A DNA stretch of 64,000 bases from Aerococcus sanguinicola. GTDB taxonomy: Bacteria > Bacillota > Bacilli > Lactobacillales > Aerococcaceae. Shown here one piece after another: positions 1 to 7,386 of the stretch (the first letter of the stretch is position 1; each line of letters starts with the position of its first letter). The notes below the pieces were generated by a model that ran no database searches, was not told the origin of the DNA, and worked only from the letters and a program-made list of their open reading frames with translations. A program made the translations under genes and the position numbers. The stretch is taken from NCBI RefSeq assembly GCF_001543145.1, contig NZ_CP014160.1:868001-932000 (forward strand), read 5' to 3'.

Positions 1-453
1 TCAGAATGGGAATACGCTGCCCAAGCTGGCCACCGGGACGGCCGCATCTATCCTTGGGGCAATGAGCTCGAAGCAGACGGCAAGCACTGGGCCAATGTCT
101 GGCAGGGTGACTTCCCCAACGAGAACACGGCCGCAGACGGCTATGTCGGGACTGCCCCTGCTAAAGCCTATGCGCCCAACGACTACGGCCTCTACCAGAT
201 GATCGGTAATGTCTGGGAATGGTGCAGCAATCCTGGCCGCATCCCCCTGACCCAGTTCCAGGATAAAACCGCTGAGGACTGGGCTAAGGCCTACTCTGGC
301 TATGACCGAGCCACCGACTTCGCCCTCAGAGGGGGGTCTTTCCTCTGCCACCATTCCTACTGCCAACGCTACCGGATTGCTGGCCGCAACGCCAACAATG
401 CCCTCTCCAGCACCTCCAACACGGGCTTCCGCTGTGCTCAATCCCGCGCTTAA
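1..453 (+). CDS. Formylglycine-generating enzyme (SUMF1 family), C-terminal part
   Basis: The reading frame is open from the first base of the window, so the N-terminus lies to the left. The visible 150 residues are the end of an FGE-sulfatase domain: EWEYAAQAG, a YPWGN block, GNVWEW, then RGGSFLCHHSYCQRYR and a closing NTGFRC. Members of this family oxidise a cysteine in type I sulfatases to the catalytic formylglycine. The two cysteines at local residues 116 and 121, spaced CxxxxC, match the active-site pair of true FGE; many family relatives with other functions lack them. A membrane exporter of the TauE/SafE family follows after 18 bases, which fits use of sulfate esters. A sulfatase gene would be expected just left of the window but cannot be seen. 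Confidence 0.85.
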   Translation, partial: SEWEYAAQAGHRDGRIYPWGNELEADGKHWANVWQGDFPNENTAADGYVGTAPAKAYAPNDYGLYQMIGNVWEWCSNPGRIPLTQFQDKTAEDWAKAYSGYDRATDFALRGGSFLCHHSYCQRYRIAGRNANNALSSTSNTGFRCAQSRA

Positions 454-471
454 GATAGAAAGAAGGTTTTT

Positions 472-1254
472 ATGCTTTATCTCTTATATTTTATCGTTAT
501 CCTCTTCTCCAATACGGTAGGGGCCGTCTCAGGTATGGGAGGCGGCGTGATCATTAAACCCGCCCTGGATGCGATCGGTGCCCACCCCCTCAATGTGATT
601 GGCTTCTTCTCCAGCGCTGCCGTCTTCACCATGTCCATTGTTTCCATCATCAAACAAGTGCGCGGTGGCTTCCAGATCTCCTGGCAGCGCCTCCTCGCCA
701 TTGCCTTCGGGTCCATTATCGGCGGTCGCTTAGGGGACACCATCTTCAACATCCTCATGTCCCTCTACAATAACCCCGATAAGGTCCAACTGATCCAAAT
801 TATCATTACCATCATCACCCTGGGCCTCTCCATCTGGTACACCTATGACCCCAGCCGCAAGCAACTCCGCTTGGCTGGCCTCTTCAGCTTCTTCCTCGCC
901 TCCCTGGCCCTGGGCGTCCTCTCGACCCTGCTCGGCATCGGTGGTGGCCCCATGAACGTGGCCCTCTTCATCGCCCTCTTCGGCGCCTCAACCAAGCAAG
1001 CCACAGTCTACTCCATCATCACTATCTTCTTCTCCCAGCTCTCCAAACTCACCAGCATCGTCCTGGCCGGCAGTGTCGCAGCGGGCTCAACCAGCTTCCT
1101 CCTCGTCATCCTTCCCGCTGCCGTTATCGGAGGCTATATTGGGTCTGCCCTCAACCAGCGCATGACCAACAAGGCCGTCAACCGGACCTACCTCATCATC
1201 ACGGCCTCCGTCATCCTCCTCAATATCGTCAACGGCGTACGACTATTCCTATAA
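472..1254 (+). CDS. TauE/SafE family membrane exporter
   Basis: A 260-residue, very hydrophobic protein with about eight predicted membrane segments. It shows the internal duplication typical of the family: a glycine-rich motif near the N-terminus (SGMGGGVIIKP, about residues 20-30) and a second copy in the C-terminal half (GIGGGPMNVAL). Family members export sulfite, sulfonates or related anions across the cytoplasmic membrane; the substrate here is not known. It starts 18 bases after the FGE gene with AGAAAGAAGG as ribosome site and is probably co-transcribed with it, which suggests removal of sulfur anions released from organosulfates (inference). A strong terminator follows. Confidence 0.85.
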   Translation: MLYLLYFIVILFSNTVGAVSGMGGGVIIKPALDAIGAHPLNVIGFFSSAAVFTMSIVSIIKQVRGGFQISWQRLLAIAFGSIIGGRLGDTIFNILMSLYNNPDKVQLIQIIITIITLGLSIWYTYDPSRKQLRLAGLFSFFLASLALGVLSTLLGIGGGPMNVALFIALFGASTKQATVYSIITIFFSQLSKLTSIVLAGSVAAGSTSFLLVILPAAVIGGYIGSALNQRMTNKAVNRTYLIITASVILLNIVNGVRLFL

Positions 1255-1261
1255 AAATAAA

Positions 1262-1313
1262 GCATCCCAAAAGCTGGCGCAAGCTGCTAGCTTTTGGGAT
1301 GGTTTTTATTTTT
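1262..1313 (+). terminator. Rho-independent terminator after the TauE/SafE gene
   Basis: A long inverted repeat (CATCCCAAAAGCT ... AGCTTTTGGGATG) is followed by a T-rich run, 8 bases after the stop codon. Confidence 0.85.
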
Positions 1314-1381
1314 ATCTTATTTCAGACGCTATTAAAAGTTAATCCTAATAGCCATTATATAATTTATTTGCAATCTACTTC

Positions 1382-1557
1382 TGAGCAGAAGTGGAGCGTT
1401 GAAGTTGGCCCTTAGCCATGAAAAAGCAAGCGATGTGAATTAGGGATAGTAGGCGCCAGCCGTACTAGCCCTTTGAAGCTCGCTAGGTGAGGGGCCTTGA
1501 CCCGAACCGGTGCCATGGCTTTTTAAGGGTCAAATTCAAAAGCGCAGCGGATGCTCA
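1382..1557 (+). repeat. Family B hairpin element, copy 1
   Basis: A ~176 bp imperfect palindrome beginning GAGCAGAAGTGGAGCG and ending GCGGATGCTC. The inner arms CCTTAGCCATG and CATGGCTTTTTAAGG also pair. A second copy lies at 3556-3737 in the opposite orientation. Between the copies the arms differ but still pair (GCCATG/CATGGC here, GCCACG/CGTGGC there), so the folded form appears to be kept. No reading frame is evident. The two copies bracket the DUF3800/methyltransferase cassette. Confidence 0.7.
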
Positions 1558-1567
1558 GCAATACCAT

Positions 1568-2257
1568 TTATTCAAATAAACTCAATTCACTCTTACCTCG
1601 CGGGAAGAAGCGCGTTTTGCCGATGCGGCAGAGTTTGAGGAGGGCTTGGTTGTCGGGATTGGACTTGCCATGGGCTTCGCTGCGGCAGACCCGGAAGACG
1701 GTGTTGGCGAAGATATCCGCGACTTGGATCATGTTCTCATCTTGGGAGTCCTTGTACTCGACATGGACATCGTGGAGCCAGCGCTTTTCGATGGTCATGA
1801 TAATCTGCAGGTATTCCTCCAGTGAATTCAGCGACCGCAAGGCCTGGTTGCGGTTATCGATCATCATCTGCAGGTTTTCTTTTTCATTTTGGCGGTGGCC
1901 CGCAATTTCCTTGATGGCCAAGCCAACGAAATAATTGAAGGTCAGAGAGGGTTTACGCAGGAGATTGGGGTAGACTTGAAAATTATCGATCACCAAATAG
2001 TGGAAGACCGCATCTGTCTCATCCCGCAGGGCCTTGAAGATCTGCGCCTTCATCCCATCCGGCATATTGGACCCCTTGATCTCTTCATCGGCGGTCTTTT
2101 TCGACTGGGACTTATCCAGATAGGACTGCTTATTGCGGCGAAAGATCTCTGCGACATGGTCGGGACGGTCGGTCTGCACAAAGGCCATAACAAAATAACG
2201 ACCGTCTGGGTTCTTTTTGCGGTTGATCGACCCTGATTCATCGACAAATAGTTGCAT
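1568..2257 (-). CDS. DUF3800 domain protein
   Basis: A 229-residue protein that opens with the DUF3800 signature (FVDESGS, residues 5-10) followed by a YFVMAFVQ strand; the acidic D6 and E7 and the late IQVADIFANTVFR segment are the usual conserved points. The fold is thought to be RNase H-like, and these proteins are common in phage, plasmid and defence contexts, but no precise activity is established. The start is fixed by AGGAGGG seven bases upstream, and the stop codon of the preceding short reading frame overlaps this site, so the two are translationally coupled. It ends inside a cassette framed by inverted family B repeats, suggesting acquisition as a unit. Confidence 0.8.
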   Translation of the reverse strand: MQLFVDESGSINRKKNPDGRYFVMAFVQTDRPDHVAEIFRRNKQSYLDKSQSKKTADEEIKGSNMPDGMKAQIFKALRDETDAVFHYLVIDNFQVYPNLLRKPSLTFNYFVGLAIKEIAGHRQNEKENLQMMIDNRNQALRSLNSLEEYLQIIMTIEKRWLHDVHVEYKDSQDENMIQVADIFANTVFRVCRSEAHGKSNPDNQALLKLCRIGKTRFFPRGKSELSLFE

Positions 2258-2268
2258 CCTGGTCCCTC

Positions 2269-2505
2269 CTAGTCCAAGCGATTCTTCAAGTCAATCCGCA
2301 TGGCGTAGAAGTCGCCATGGAGGGCTGCTTGTTGGTGGATGACCTCTAAGAGCCGGAAGACTTCCCCCGCATTCCCTCTCAGGGTCACGCAATCATCAGC
2401 CTCTGACAAGTCATAAGGGATGCCGGACGATTCGATCCGGTCCAAGAAGTAGGCACGCTGCTGGCTCAGGTCCTGGTCTTCTTCCGCGACCAGGGTCAGC
2501 TTGGC
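2269..2505 (-). pseudogene. Short ORF without a start codon, in frame after the methyltransferase stop
   Basis: Directly after the TAA of the methyltransferase the same frame stays open for 78 codons (AKLTLVAEEDQDLSQQ ... LKNRLD, then TAG). There is no ATG at its head; GCC-AAG-CTG follows the TAA directly, and the first reasonable alternatives are a GTG or TTG well inside. The composition looks like a real small protein, and its TAG is embedded in the ribosome site of the DUF3800 gene, so the layout is that of a translated operon member. Options are loss of the start codon, a readthrough extension of the methyltransferase, or a non-canonical start. Function not recognised. Confidence 0.45.
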
Positions 2506-3183
2506 TTAGACCCGGTCCGCCTTCTCGAAGAGGACACAAGCAAAACTTGCGGCCCGGCCCTTCTCCGACAGGCTCATCTCCAAGTCACTAGACAGCTTAG
2601 CCGGATCCGAATTAGGGAGGACAAAGAGGCCCTCCGCCGTATCCACCAGGTTAGTTTCATCCAAGCTTCTCAAGTCTGTCAAATCACGAAAATGCGCCTG
2701 GCTGTAGATGTCCCCACCCTTACTGGCATAGGCTTGACCCCAAGCCCCAGACTTGGTAATGGATCCCAGTAAGATCTGGCCACCCGGCTTCACCACCCGG
2801 CGGAATTCCCGGTAGAGGGCGTCCAGGTCCTCCACGAATTCAATGGCAGTCATGGACAGAACGGCATCGAAAGAATTATCCTCAAAGGCCAGGTCCTGCA
2901 TGTCCATCAGCTGGAAGTCTACCTCCAAGTTCTCCGCTTGAACATTCGCCTCCGCCTGGTCCAACATGCCCTGGGAAATATCGATCCCCACAACCTCTGC
3001 CCCGTGCTTGGCCAATTTGATACTGTAATTCCCAGTCCCACAGCCCGCATCGAGGACTCGCATGCCTGGCTGGACTGTCAACAAGGAAAAGGCCAGGTCG
3101 GTCTCTACCTTATCCACAAATTTCCCCATGGGCTTATCGTACCATCGATCATAATCCTTGGCTTGGTCATCAAAAATTGCCAT
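2506..3183 (-). CDS. Class I SAM-dependent methyltransferase
   Basis: A 225-residue Rossmann-type methyltransferase. Motif I is clear (MRVLDAGCGTGNYS, about residue 42), followed by the acidic end of strand 2 (VVGIDIS), the QLMDMQDLAF loop and the FDAVLSMTAIEFVEDL region, then VKPGGQILLGS. This places it in the Methyltransf_11/25 (UbiE-like) group that acts on small molecules; the substrate cannot be named. Translation probably starts at the ATG at 3183, with AAGGGG upstream; a TTG lies one codon earlier. It is the first gene of a leftward set with the start-less ORF and the DUF3800 gene. Family A repeats lie directly upstream in the same orientation. Confidence 0.8.
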   Translation of the reverse strand: MAIFDDQAKDYDRWYDKPMGKFVDKVETDLAFSLLTVQPGMRVLDAGCGTGNYSIKLAKHGAEVVGIDISQGMLDQAEANVQAENLEVDFQLMDMQDLAFEDNSFDAVLSMTAIEFVEDLDALYREFRRVVKPGGQILLGSITKSGAWGQAYASKGGDIYSQAHFRDLTDLRSLDETNLVDTAEGLFVLPNSDPAKLSSDLEMSLSEKGRAASFACVLFEKADRV

Positions 3184-3208
3184 CAAAACCCCTTCTTTCT
3201 ACCTACTG

Positions 3209-3446
3209 CAGTCGGATTCGAGGATGCAGGAAGGGCTCCTCTTCACCAAAATCCGCCGAAGACCTCCAGTCTTCTTTGGCTTTTGGCTCCAGAGGTCTCT
3301 TTCTCCCGCTAGCCCTCACACCCTTTCCTAGTCGGGTTCGCAAGAGCAAACTTGAAGTGACTTCACCCAATCGAAACGATCGGCTACAGCCGCTCTTTTT
3401 CGTTTGGGCTCCAGTCATTCAAGTCTAAGCAGTCTTGCTCACACCC
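3209..3446 (-). repeat. Family A hairpin modules (two, leftward orientation)
   Basis: Two tandem ~117 bp modules read on the minus strand: 3446-3329 and 3323-3209. Each begins GGGTGTGAG and ends with a version of CGAACCCGACTA. Unlike the other sets, this one lies upstream of the methyltransferase rather than directly after a stop codon. Confidence 0.75.
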
Positions 3447-3555
3447 TTTATAGACTTTGCTTAAATCTATCATAGCGGAACCTATACTAACAATTCAAGC
3501 CAGAGGATGCAAGGGGGATAGGAAAATAAAAGTGCTCTGTGACTAATTAAATCGA

Positions 3556-3737
3556 TGAGCATCCGTTCTGCTTTTGAATTTGGTCCTTAAAAAGCCACGG
3601 CACCGGCTCGAGCCAAGGTCTCTCGCCTAGCAAGACTTAAACGGCTAGTACGGCTAAAAGATTAGCCTACTAGCCGTAATTCGCTTTGCTTGCTTTTTCG
3701 TGGCTAAGGACCAACTTCAACGCTCCACTCCTGCTCA
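3556..3737 (-). repeat. Family B hairpin element, copy 2 (inverted)
   Basis: On the minus strand it reads GAGCAGGAGTGGAGCGTTGA ... GCCGTGGCTTTTTAAGG ... GGATGCTC and is clearly homologous to the copy at 1382-1557 in opposite orientation. The central part differs (it includes a GGCTAGTA/TACTAGCC pairing), but both long arms are kept. The rest of the gap 3447-3853 shows no convincing gene. Confidence 0.7.
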
Positions 3738-3799
3738 CGCTTATCTAACAAAAAACACTTTTAATTATTCGGCATAAAAATATCAGCACTCATAAAAGT

Positions 3800-3831
3800 A
3801 CAAAAAGCTCCCGCGCTGAGGAGCTTCTTGT
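3800..3831 (-). terminator. Terminator of the small-peptide operon
   Basis: On the minus strand GCTCC-TCAGCGC-GGGAGC is followed by TTTTTGT, 23 bases after the stop of the last peptide gene. Confidence 0.65.
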
Positions 3832-3853
3832 TTTCTTACACTAAACGATACTA

Positions 3854-4018
3854 CTATTCAAAAGGATTGATCTGCTCATAAGAGTCGTAACCTGCCTGGT
3901 AGGACGCTTTATACTCATCAAAGTTATTATAAAGGTCTACGCCAAAGGACAAGAGACCCATCACAACCAAAGCAATCAATAGCTTAATCAGGAGTGAATT
4001 TCTTTCTTCGGCTTTCAT
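3854..4018 (-). CDS. Small single-helix peptide, family member 1 (54 aa)
   Basis: ATG at 4018 with a strong GAGGAGG site. The peptide has a charged N-terminus (MKAEERN), one hydrophobic helix (about residues 9-26, LLIKLLIALVVMGLLSFG) and a polar tail VDLYNNFDEYKASYQAGYDS followed by YEQINPFE. The tail is nearly identical to the gene at 4099-4260 (shared AGYDSYEQI-PF plus a terminal acidic residue). The N-in/C-out layout suggests an exposed or released tail. It could be a signalling pheromone, a bacteriocin-like peptide or a small membrane protein; no known family is recognised. Last gene of the leftward operon driven from the direct-repeat promoter at 5099-5161. Confidence 0.7.
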   Translation of the reverse strand: MKAEERNSLLIKLLIALVVMGLLSFGVDLYNNFDEYKASYQAGYDSYEQINPFE

Positions 4019-4098
4019 AAGACACCTCCTCATTCTGACAACAAGTTGTCTTTGAGCAAGAATTTAAAGACTAGCCAGTCCCAGCTAGGGGCCTTCCC

Positions 4099-4260
4099 CT
4101 AGTCAAAAGGACTGATCTGCTCATAAGAGTCATAGCCTGCCTGGTAGGCTTCCCGGTAGGTATCGCCATTCCGGTAAAGATCGACACCTATACAGACCAA
4201 GGCCAGGACAATGAGAACCATAATAAACTTAGCTAGAGGACTGACTTTTTTATCTGTCAT
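4099..4260 (-). CDS. Small single-helix peptide, family member 2 (53 aa)
   Basis: Two adjacent ATGs (4263 and 4260) follow AGGAGG; the second has the better spacing. Layout: MTDKKVSPLAK, a hydrophobic helix (about residues 12-25), then GVDLYRNGDTYREAYQAGYD and SYEQISPFD. It shares DLY-N-D and AYQAGYDSYEQI with member 1 and G-DLYRN with member 3, so the three are paralogues. Strong conservation of the tail compared with the helix implies that the outward part is functional. No double-glycine leader and no cysteine pair for a cyclic AIP are seen. Confidence 0.7.
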   Translation of the reverse strand: MTDKKVSPLAKFIMVLIVLALVCIGVDLYRNGDTYREAYQAGYDSYEQISPFD

Positions 4261-4270
4261 CATACACCTC

Positions 4271-4483
4271 CTAGGCCCTGTGAGCCTGCCGCCAACGACG
4301 ATAGCGGAGACTAATTTCCAAGGCTAAAGCCACAAAAAAGATAAAAGTTAAGATGGATTTGTAATCTTCCCAAACAAGCAGGGGGTCGCTCTTGGAAAGA
4401 TAAGAGGTCACAATTTGAATGGTCAAGGCAGCTAGCCCGGCATCAAATAGGATTCTTATTTGCTTCTTACGGTCTTCAGGCAT
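4271..4483 (-). CDS. Small membrane protein (about 70 aa)
   Basis: The frame is open from a TTG at 4513, but the AAAGGAGG ribosome site lies inside it, so the ATG at 4483 (MPEDRKKQIRILFDAG) is the likely start. Two hydrophobic helices (about residues 10-25 and 42-58) end in a basic tail RYRRWRQAHRA. It lies between the 94-residue protein and peptide gene 2 on the same strand, with short gaps, and so belongs to the peptide operon. Two-helix proteins of this size often act as bacteriocin immunity or accessory proteins; that role is only an inference from position. Confidence 0.6.
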   Translation of the reverse strand: MPEDRKKQIRILFDAGLAALTIQIVTSYLSKSDPLLVWEDYKSILTFIFFVALALEISLRYRRWRQAHRA

Positions 4484-4517
4484 CTGTGGCACCACCTCCT
4501 TTAATAGGTTCAAAAGC

Positions 4518-4802
4518 TTACAAGGAAAGCCCCCATAAGTTATTGCCTAATTGCTTGTGGTCCAGAAGCTTACGCCAGAGCTCTTTCTCCTCTGCAGAGA
4601 ATTCTAGCTTCTCCGAGCTCTTGACAATCGGAGCTTTTTCTAGGAATTGTTGGATTTGACCCGTTAAGGCCACTCCCTCTGCTTCTTTGACTTCATCTAA
4701 ACTTTCCCGAACAAAACGTGTTGTCCGAGCCTCAGGATGGTTGGCTTCCAAGCTTTGGACCAAATCCTCCAAGCTCTCAGTGAATGATTGTTTTAAATCC
4801 AT
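4518..4802 (-). CDS. Helical protein, possibly bacteriocin-immunity-like (94 aa)
   Basis: ATG at 4802 with GGAAGG at good spacing. The protein is soluble, charged and predicted almost wholly helical, with a C-terminal FSAEEKELWRKLLDHKQL segment followed by NNLWGLSL. Size, four-helix pattern and the late E-L-x-x-L ... GL arrangement resemble class IIa bacteriocin immunity proteins (EntA_Immun group), but similarity is weak by eye. It is the second gene of the operon that begins with peptide gene 3. An immunity role beside LytTR-controlled small peptides would be the usual logic of a bacteriocin locus; a profile search is needed to settle it. Confidence 0.55.
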   Translation of the reverse strand: MDLKQSFTESLEDLVQSLEANHPEARTTRFVRESLDEVKEAEGVALTGQIQQFLEKAPIVKSSEKLEFSAEEKELWRKLLDHKQLGNNLWGLSL

Positions 4803-4858
4803 AATGGGCCTTCCTTTCTCAGTAAGCGTATCAACAATAAATCTTTCATCACCTTTAT

Positions 4859-5017
4859 CTAGTCGGTAGATTCCGGTACCACGCGGGTACTTTGGTAACC
4901 TTCCACTAAAGCATCGAAATTGCGGTATAAATCAGCTCCTAGGCATAAAATCGCTAAGACAATTAAAAACAGGATAAATCGTTTCAATCCATTGTGCTTG
5001 TCATCCTTTGTCCCCAT
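4859..5017 (-). CDS. Small single-helix peptide, family member 3 (52 aa)
   Basis: The ATG at 5017 follows AGGAGGTAGTCGA; a longer frame upstream has no ribosome site. Layout: MGTKDDKHNGLKR, hydrophobic helix FILFLIVLAILCLG, then ADLYRNFDALVEGYQSTRVV and PESTD. It keeps the DLYRN-D-----YQ core of members 1 and 2 but has a different C-terminus. It is the first gene after the direct-repeat promoter at 5099-5161, the position at which the inducing peptide of LytTR systems is often encoded. Confidence 0.7.
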   Translation of the reverse strand: MGTKDDKHNGLKRFILFLIVLAILCLGADLYRNFDALVEGYQSTRVVPESTD

Positions 5018-5098
5018 TCGACTACCTCCTTTTGCTGTGACAAAGTTAGCCAAAAACTTATTATTTTTGTTGGCTTTGCACCTGAATCTTACAATCCT

Positions 5099-5161
5099 AG
5101 TATAGCAAAAAACTATGTTAGCGTTTTAAATTCATCATATCTGGTCGTTTTTTCATCATAT
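5099..5161 (-). promoter_or_regulatory. LytTR-type direct repeats and promoter for the peptide operon
   Basis: Two copies of TTCATCATAT (plus strand, 5131-5140 and 5152-5161) lie 21 bp apart, the two-turn spacing used by AgrA/ComE/PlnC-like LytTR regulators. Reading leftward, an extended -10 (TGCTATACT, 5107-5099) follows. The arrangement is repeated exactly at 7686-7748: same repeats, same 21 bp period and the same 18 bp between the GATGAATTTAA edge and the extended -10. Likely target of the response regulator at 6575-7339. Confidence 0.8.
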
Positions 5162-5192
5162 CCGGTTCTTTTGAACTTATTTATAGCATTAA

Positions 5193-5221
5193 TTGACTTT
5201 TATTTAAGATTTCCTTATGAT
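5193..5221 (+). promoter_or_regulatory. Promoter of the histidine kinase gene
   Basis: TTGACT (5193-5198) and TATGAT (5216-5221) are separated by 17 bp. The kinase ATG is only about 15 bases past the predicted start of transcription and lacks a good ribosome site. Confidence 0.55.
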
Positions 5222-5242
5222 AAATGTACATTAATTCACTAG

Positions 5243-6559
5243 ATGGGAGTGACTACTATCCCTTATTATTTAGCACTTCTCAACGCGACGATACAAGCTA
5301 TTTTGTATACGTCTTTGCCTATTTTTTCTTTGAAGACTAACCATCCTTTGACCAAGACACTCATGGTTAGTTTCACCTATCTATTCTTTCAAGGCATGCT
5401 AAGGGAATTAGTTCATTTCCAATCCTTGGCCACGGTTCTTGTCATTCTTTTTCTCTTCTTTCTTCTGCAAAAAAATTCAGAGAACGATTACTTACTTCTA
5501 AATTTTTTATTATTAAATCATATTTTCCATGCGATGGTCAGGTTAGCTTGCTTTGCTCTTCCCATGAACCTGCTTCAAATCGAAGGCACAGATTTATTTC
5601 TAAGCTTTTGGTTCTTAGAAATAGGGGTGACTTGGGCTAGTTATTACCATATTCGTCAAGATGGCAGTCTTTTTCGACTCTTTAAGGGAATTTTTAACGA
5701 TCGAATATTCACGATTCCTCTCTTATGTTTTATTGGTCTGACCATTCTCTCTGACTTCTTTTACCAAAATCCCAACTTATCTTATGCCAAGGTCTTAATG
5801 GGCCTGCTCACTTTCATGGCCTTTCAACTCTTACTCGCCCTCCTCCTCGCCTTCCTCTACTACCGGCGCAAGATAGCGGACCAGGCGGCTGAGTCCCAGG
5901 CCTTGCGAACGGAAGACTTGGCCCTCTACCTGGACCGCTTGAAAGATAATCAGAACAGTATTCGAAAGATCCGCCACGACCTCAATGACCTCTTGTCCTT
6001 GTCCCAATTGATGGTCCGCGACCAGGACTTCGACCACTTGGCAGACTACCTAGACAAGTTGTCGACCTATGTGAAAGAAGAGATGCCCCAGGAGACTTCA
6101 TCCAACCTGGCCGACCTCCAGCAGATTGAAGACCAGGACCTGCGCTATCTCCTCATGTCCAAGCTCTTGGAGTGGGAGAAGGCGGGGATTCCCTACCACT
6201 TCGAATGCTTCTATCCTCTGAAGACTCTGCCGATCAACAGCTTCGACCTCATGCGCTGTCTGGCGATCCTGCTTAATAATGCCTCTGAAGGCCGGCAAGC
6301 GGCGCGTCCCAGCCATGAAGAGATGATCGACATCCTCATGCTGGCCGATGACCAGGGTCTGGAGATCCAGGTGACCAATCCCAGTCCTGCGATTACAGTC
6401 CAGGAAGCCAAGCAGACCGGCTTTTCTACCAAGGAGGGCCATCGCGGACTAGGCCTGACCAACCTGGAAGAGATCCTCAGCGCCTATCCCAATGCCCTCC
6501 TCAACTTGACCTATCAGGAGGGCCGCTTCCATGCCCAACTCTACCTGACCTATCTCTAG
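5243..6559 (+). CDS. Sensor histidine kinase, AgrC/ComD (HPK10, GHKL) type
   Basis: A 438-residue sensor. The first ~205 residues form six or seven membrane segments, as in AgrC-like peptide receptors. A coiled linker leads to the phosphoacceptor box IRKIRHDLNDLLSL with H245. The ATPase domain has the N-box LAILLNNASEG (N345/N346) and the G-box HRGLGLTNLEE (around residues 400-410); GHKL kinases of this class lack other boxes. The ATG at 5243 has no clear ribosome site, so GTG at 5249 is an alternative. The response regulator follows after 15 bases. The expected ligand is a secreted peptide; the three small peptide genes transcribed away from this gene are the obvious candidates (inference). 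GC content rises sharply in the second half of the gene, suggesting a mosaic or transferred sensor part. Confidence 0.85.
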   Translation: MGVTTIPYYLALLNATIQAILYTSLPIFSLKTNHPLTKTLMVSFTYLFFQGMLRELVHFQSLATVLVILFLFFLLQKNSENDYLLLNFLLLNHIFHAMVRLACFALPMNLLQIEGTDLFLSFWFLEIGVTWASYYHIRQDGSLFRLFKGIFNDRIFTIPLLCFIGLTILSDFFYQNPNLSYAKVLMGLLTFMAFQLLLALLLAFLYYRRKIADQAAESQALRTEDLALYLDRLKDNQNSIRKIRHDLNDLLSLSQLMVRDQDFDHLADYLDKLSTYVKEEMPQETSSNLADLQQIEDQDLRYLLMSKLLEWEKAGIPYHFECFYPLKTLPINSFDLMRCLAILLNNASEGRQAARPSHEEMIDILMLADDQGLEIQVTNPSPAITVQEAKQTGFSTKEGHRGLGLTNLEEILSAYPNALLNLTYQEGRFHAQLYLTYL

Positions 6560-6574
6560 AAAGGAGGCCCAGCT

Positions 6575-7339
6575 ATGCACCCCGTTTATCTCTTAGAGGA
6601 TAATCCCAGCCAGCTCCAAGCCATCACAGGCATCATCGAAGACTACATCCTCTTCCATGACGCCAGCTTCTACTTGGCCAAGGCCAGCAGTGACCCCCAA
6701 GCCATTGTGGCGGCTTTCCCCGACCAGCCTAGCCAACCAGGCCTCTACTTCCTAGACATCGAAATCGAGGGCCAGGCAGAAGGTCTAGCCCTGGCCCAAG
6801 AGATCAAGCACTTAGACCCCTTCGGACGGATTGCCTTCATCACCGCCCACCCCTCCTATGCGCCCCTGACCCTCAAACACCACCTGGAGCCCCTGGCCTA
6901 TATCCACAAAGAAGATTTCGACAGCTTGCGCCAAGAGATCATCATCTGCTTCGAGCTCTTCTACCAGCGCCTCTATCCTGGCCAGGAAACAAAGACGCCC
7001 AACATCCAAATTAAGTCGGGCTCACAAACCTATCTCGTCGACCCAAAAGACCTCTTCAGTATCCAAACCACCCAGAAGCCCCATATCCTAGAGTTCACTA
7101 CCCGGTCCAGCACCCTACAAAGCTACGGTGCCCTCAAAGACTTCGACCAACTTCCCGGCTTCTTCCGCCTCTCCCAGTCCGCCCTCGTCAACCTAGACTT
7201 AGTCGACCAGGTCGCCCCGCTTAAACGCCGGGTAACCCTAAGCAACGGCCAAGTCTTCAGCTTCTCCCGCAAGTACAGAGCGAGCCTCAACCAAGCCCTG
7301 GCTGAGCGGAAAGCTCGGTCTGACCAAAAAGACAATTAA
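6575..7339 (+). CDS. LytTR response regulator (AgrA/ComE type)
   Basis: A 254-residue regulator starting at an ATG with AAAGGAGG upstream. The N-terminal receiver domain has acidic E8/D9, the phosphoacceptor D61 in YFLDIEIEG, T90 in AFITAH and K112 in YIHKED. The C-terminal LytTR DNA-binding domain covers about residues 145-245 (IQIKSGSQTYLVDPKDLFSI ... FFRLSQSALVNLDLV ... FSFSRKYRASL). This domain binds direct repeats spaced two helical turns apart, and two such pairs flank the kinase/regulator genes (5131-5161 and 7718-7748). Together with the kinase it forms one regulatory operon that most likely controls both peptide transcription units. Confidence 0.88.
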   Translation: MHPVYLLEDNPSQLQAITGIIEDYILFHDASFYLAKASSDPQAIVAAFPDQPSQPGLYFLDIEIEGQAEGLALAQEIKHLDPFGRIAFITAHPSYAPLTLKHHLEPLAYIHKEDFDSLRQEIIICFELFYQRLYPGQETKTPNIQIKSGSQTYLVDPKDLFSIQTTQKPHILEFTTRSSTLQSYGALKDFDQLPGFFRLSQSALVNLDLVDQVAPLKRRVTLSNGQVFSFSRKYRASLNQALAERKARSDQKDN

Positions 7340-7386
7340 AAATCCGTCACTTGCCCTTCTTATTAGGCTGTGACGGATTTTTTAAT
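7338..7386 (+). terminator. Terminator of the kinase/regulator operon
   Basis: AAATCCGTCAC ... GTGACGGATTT followed by TTTAAT starts at the stop codon. It is almost identical to the terminator at 7768-7816, although the two end different transcription units. Confidence 0.85.

Noticed and set aside
3556..3737. Insertion sequence with terminal inverted repeats around 1382-3737
   Set aside because: No transposase gene lies between the inverted elements; only a non-autonomous or recombination-based unit can be proposed.
4994..5242. Frame of 82 codons upstream of the kinase gene
   Set aside because: It runs over the direct-repeat promoter and the start of peptide gene 3 on the other strand, and has no ribosome site.
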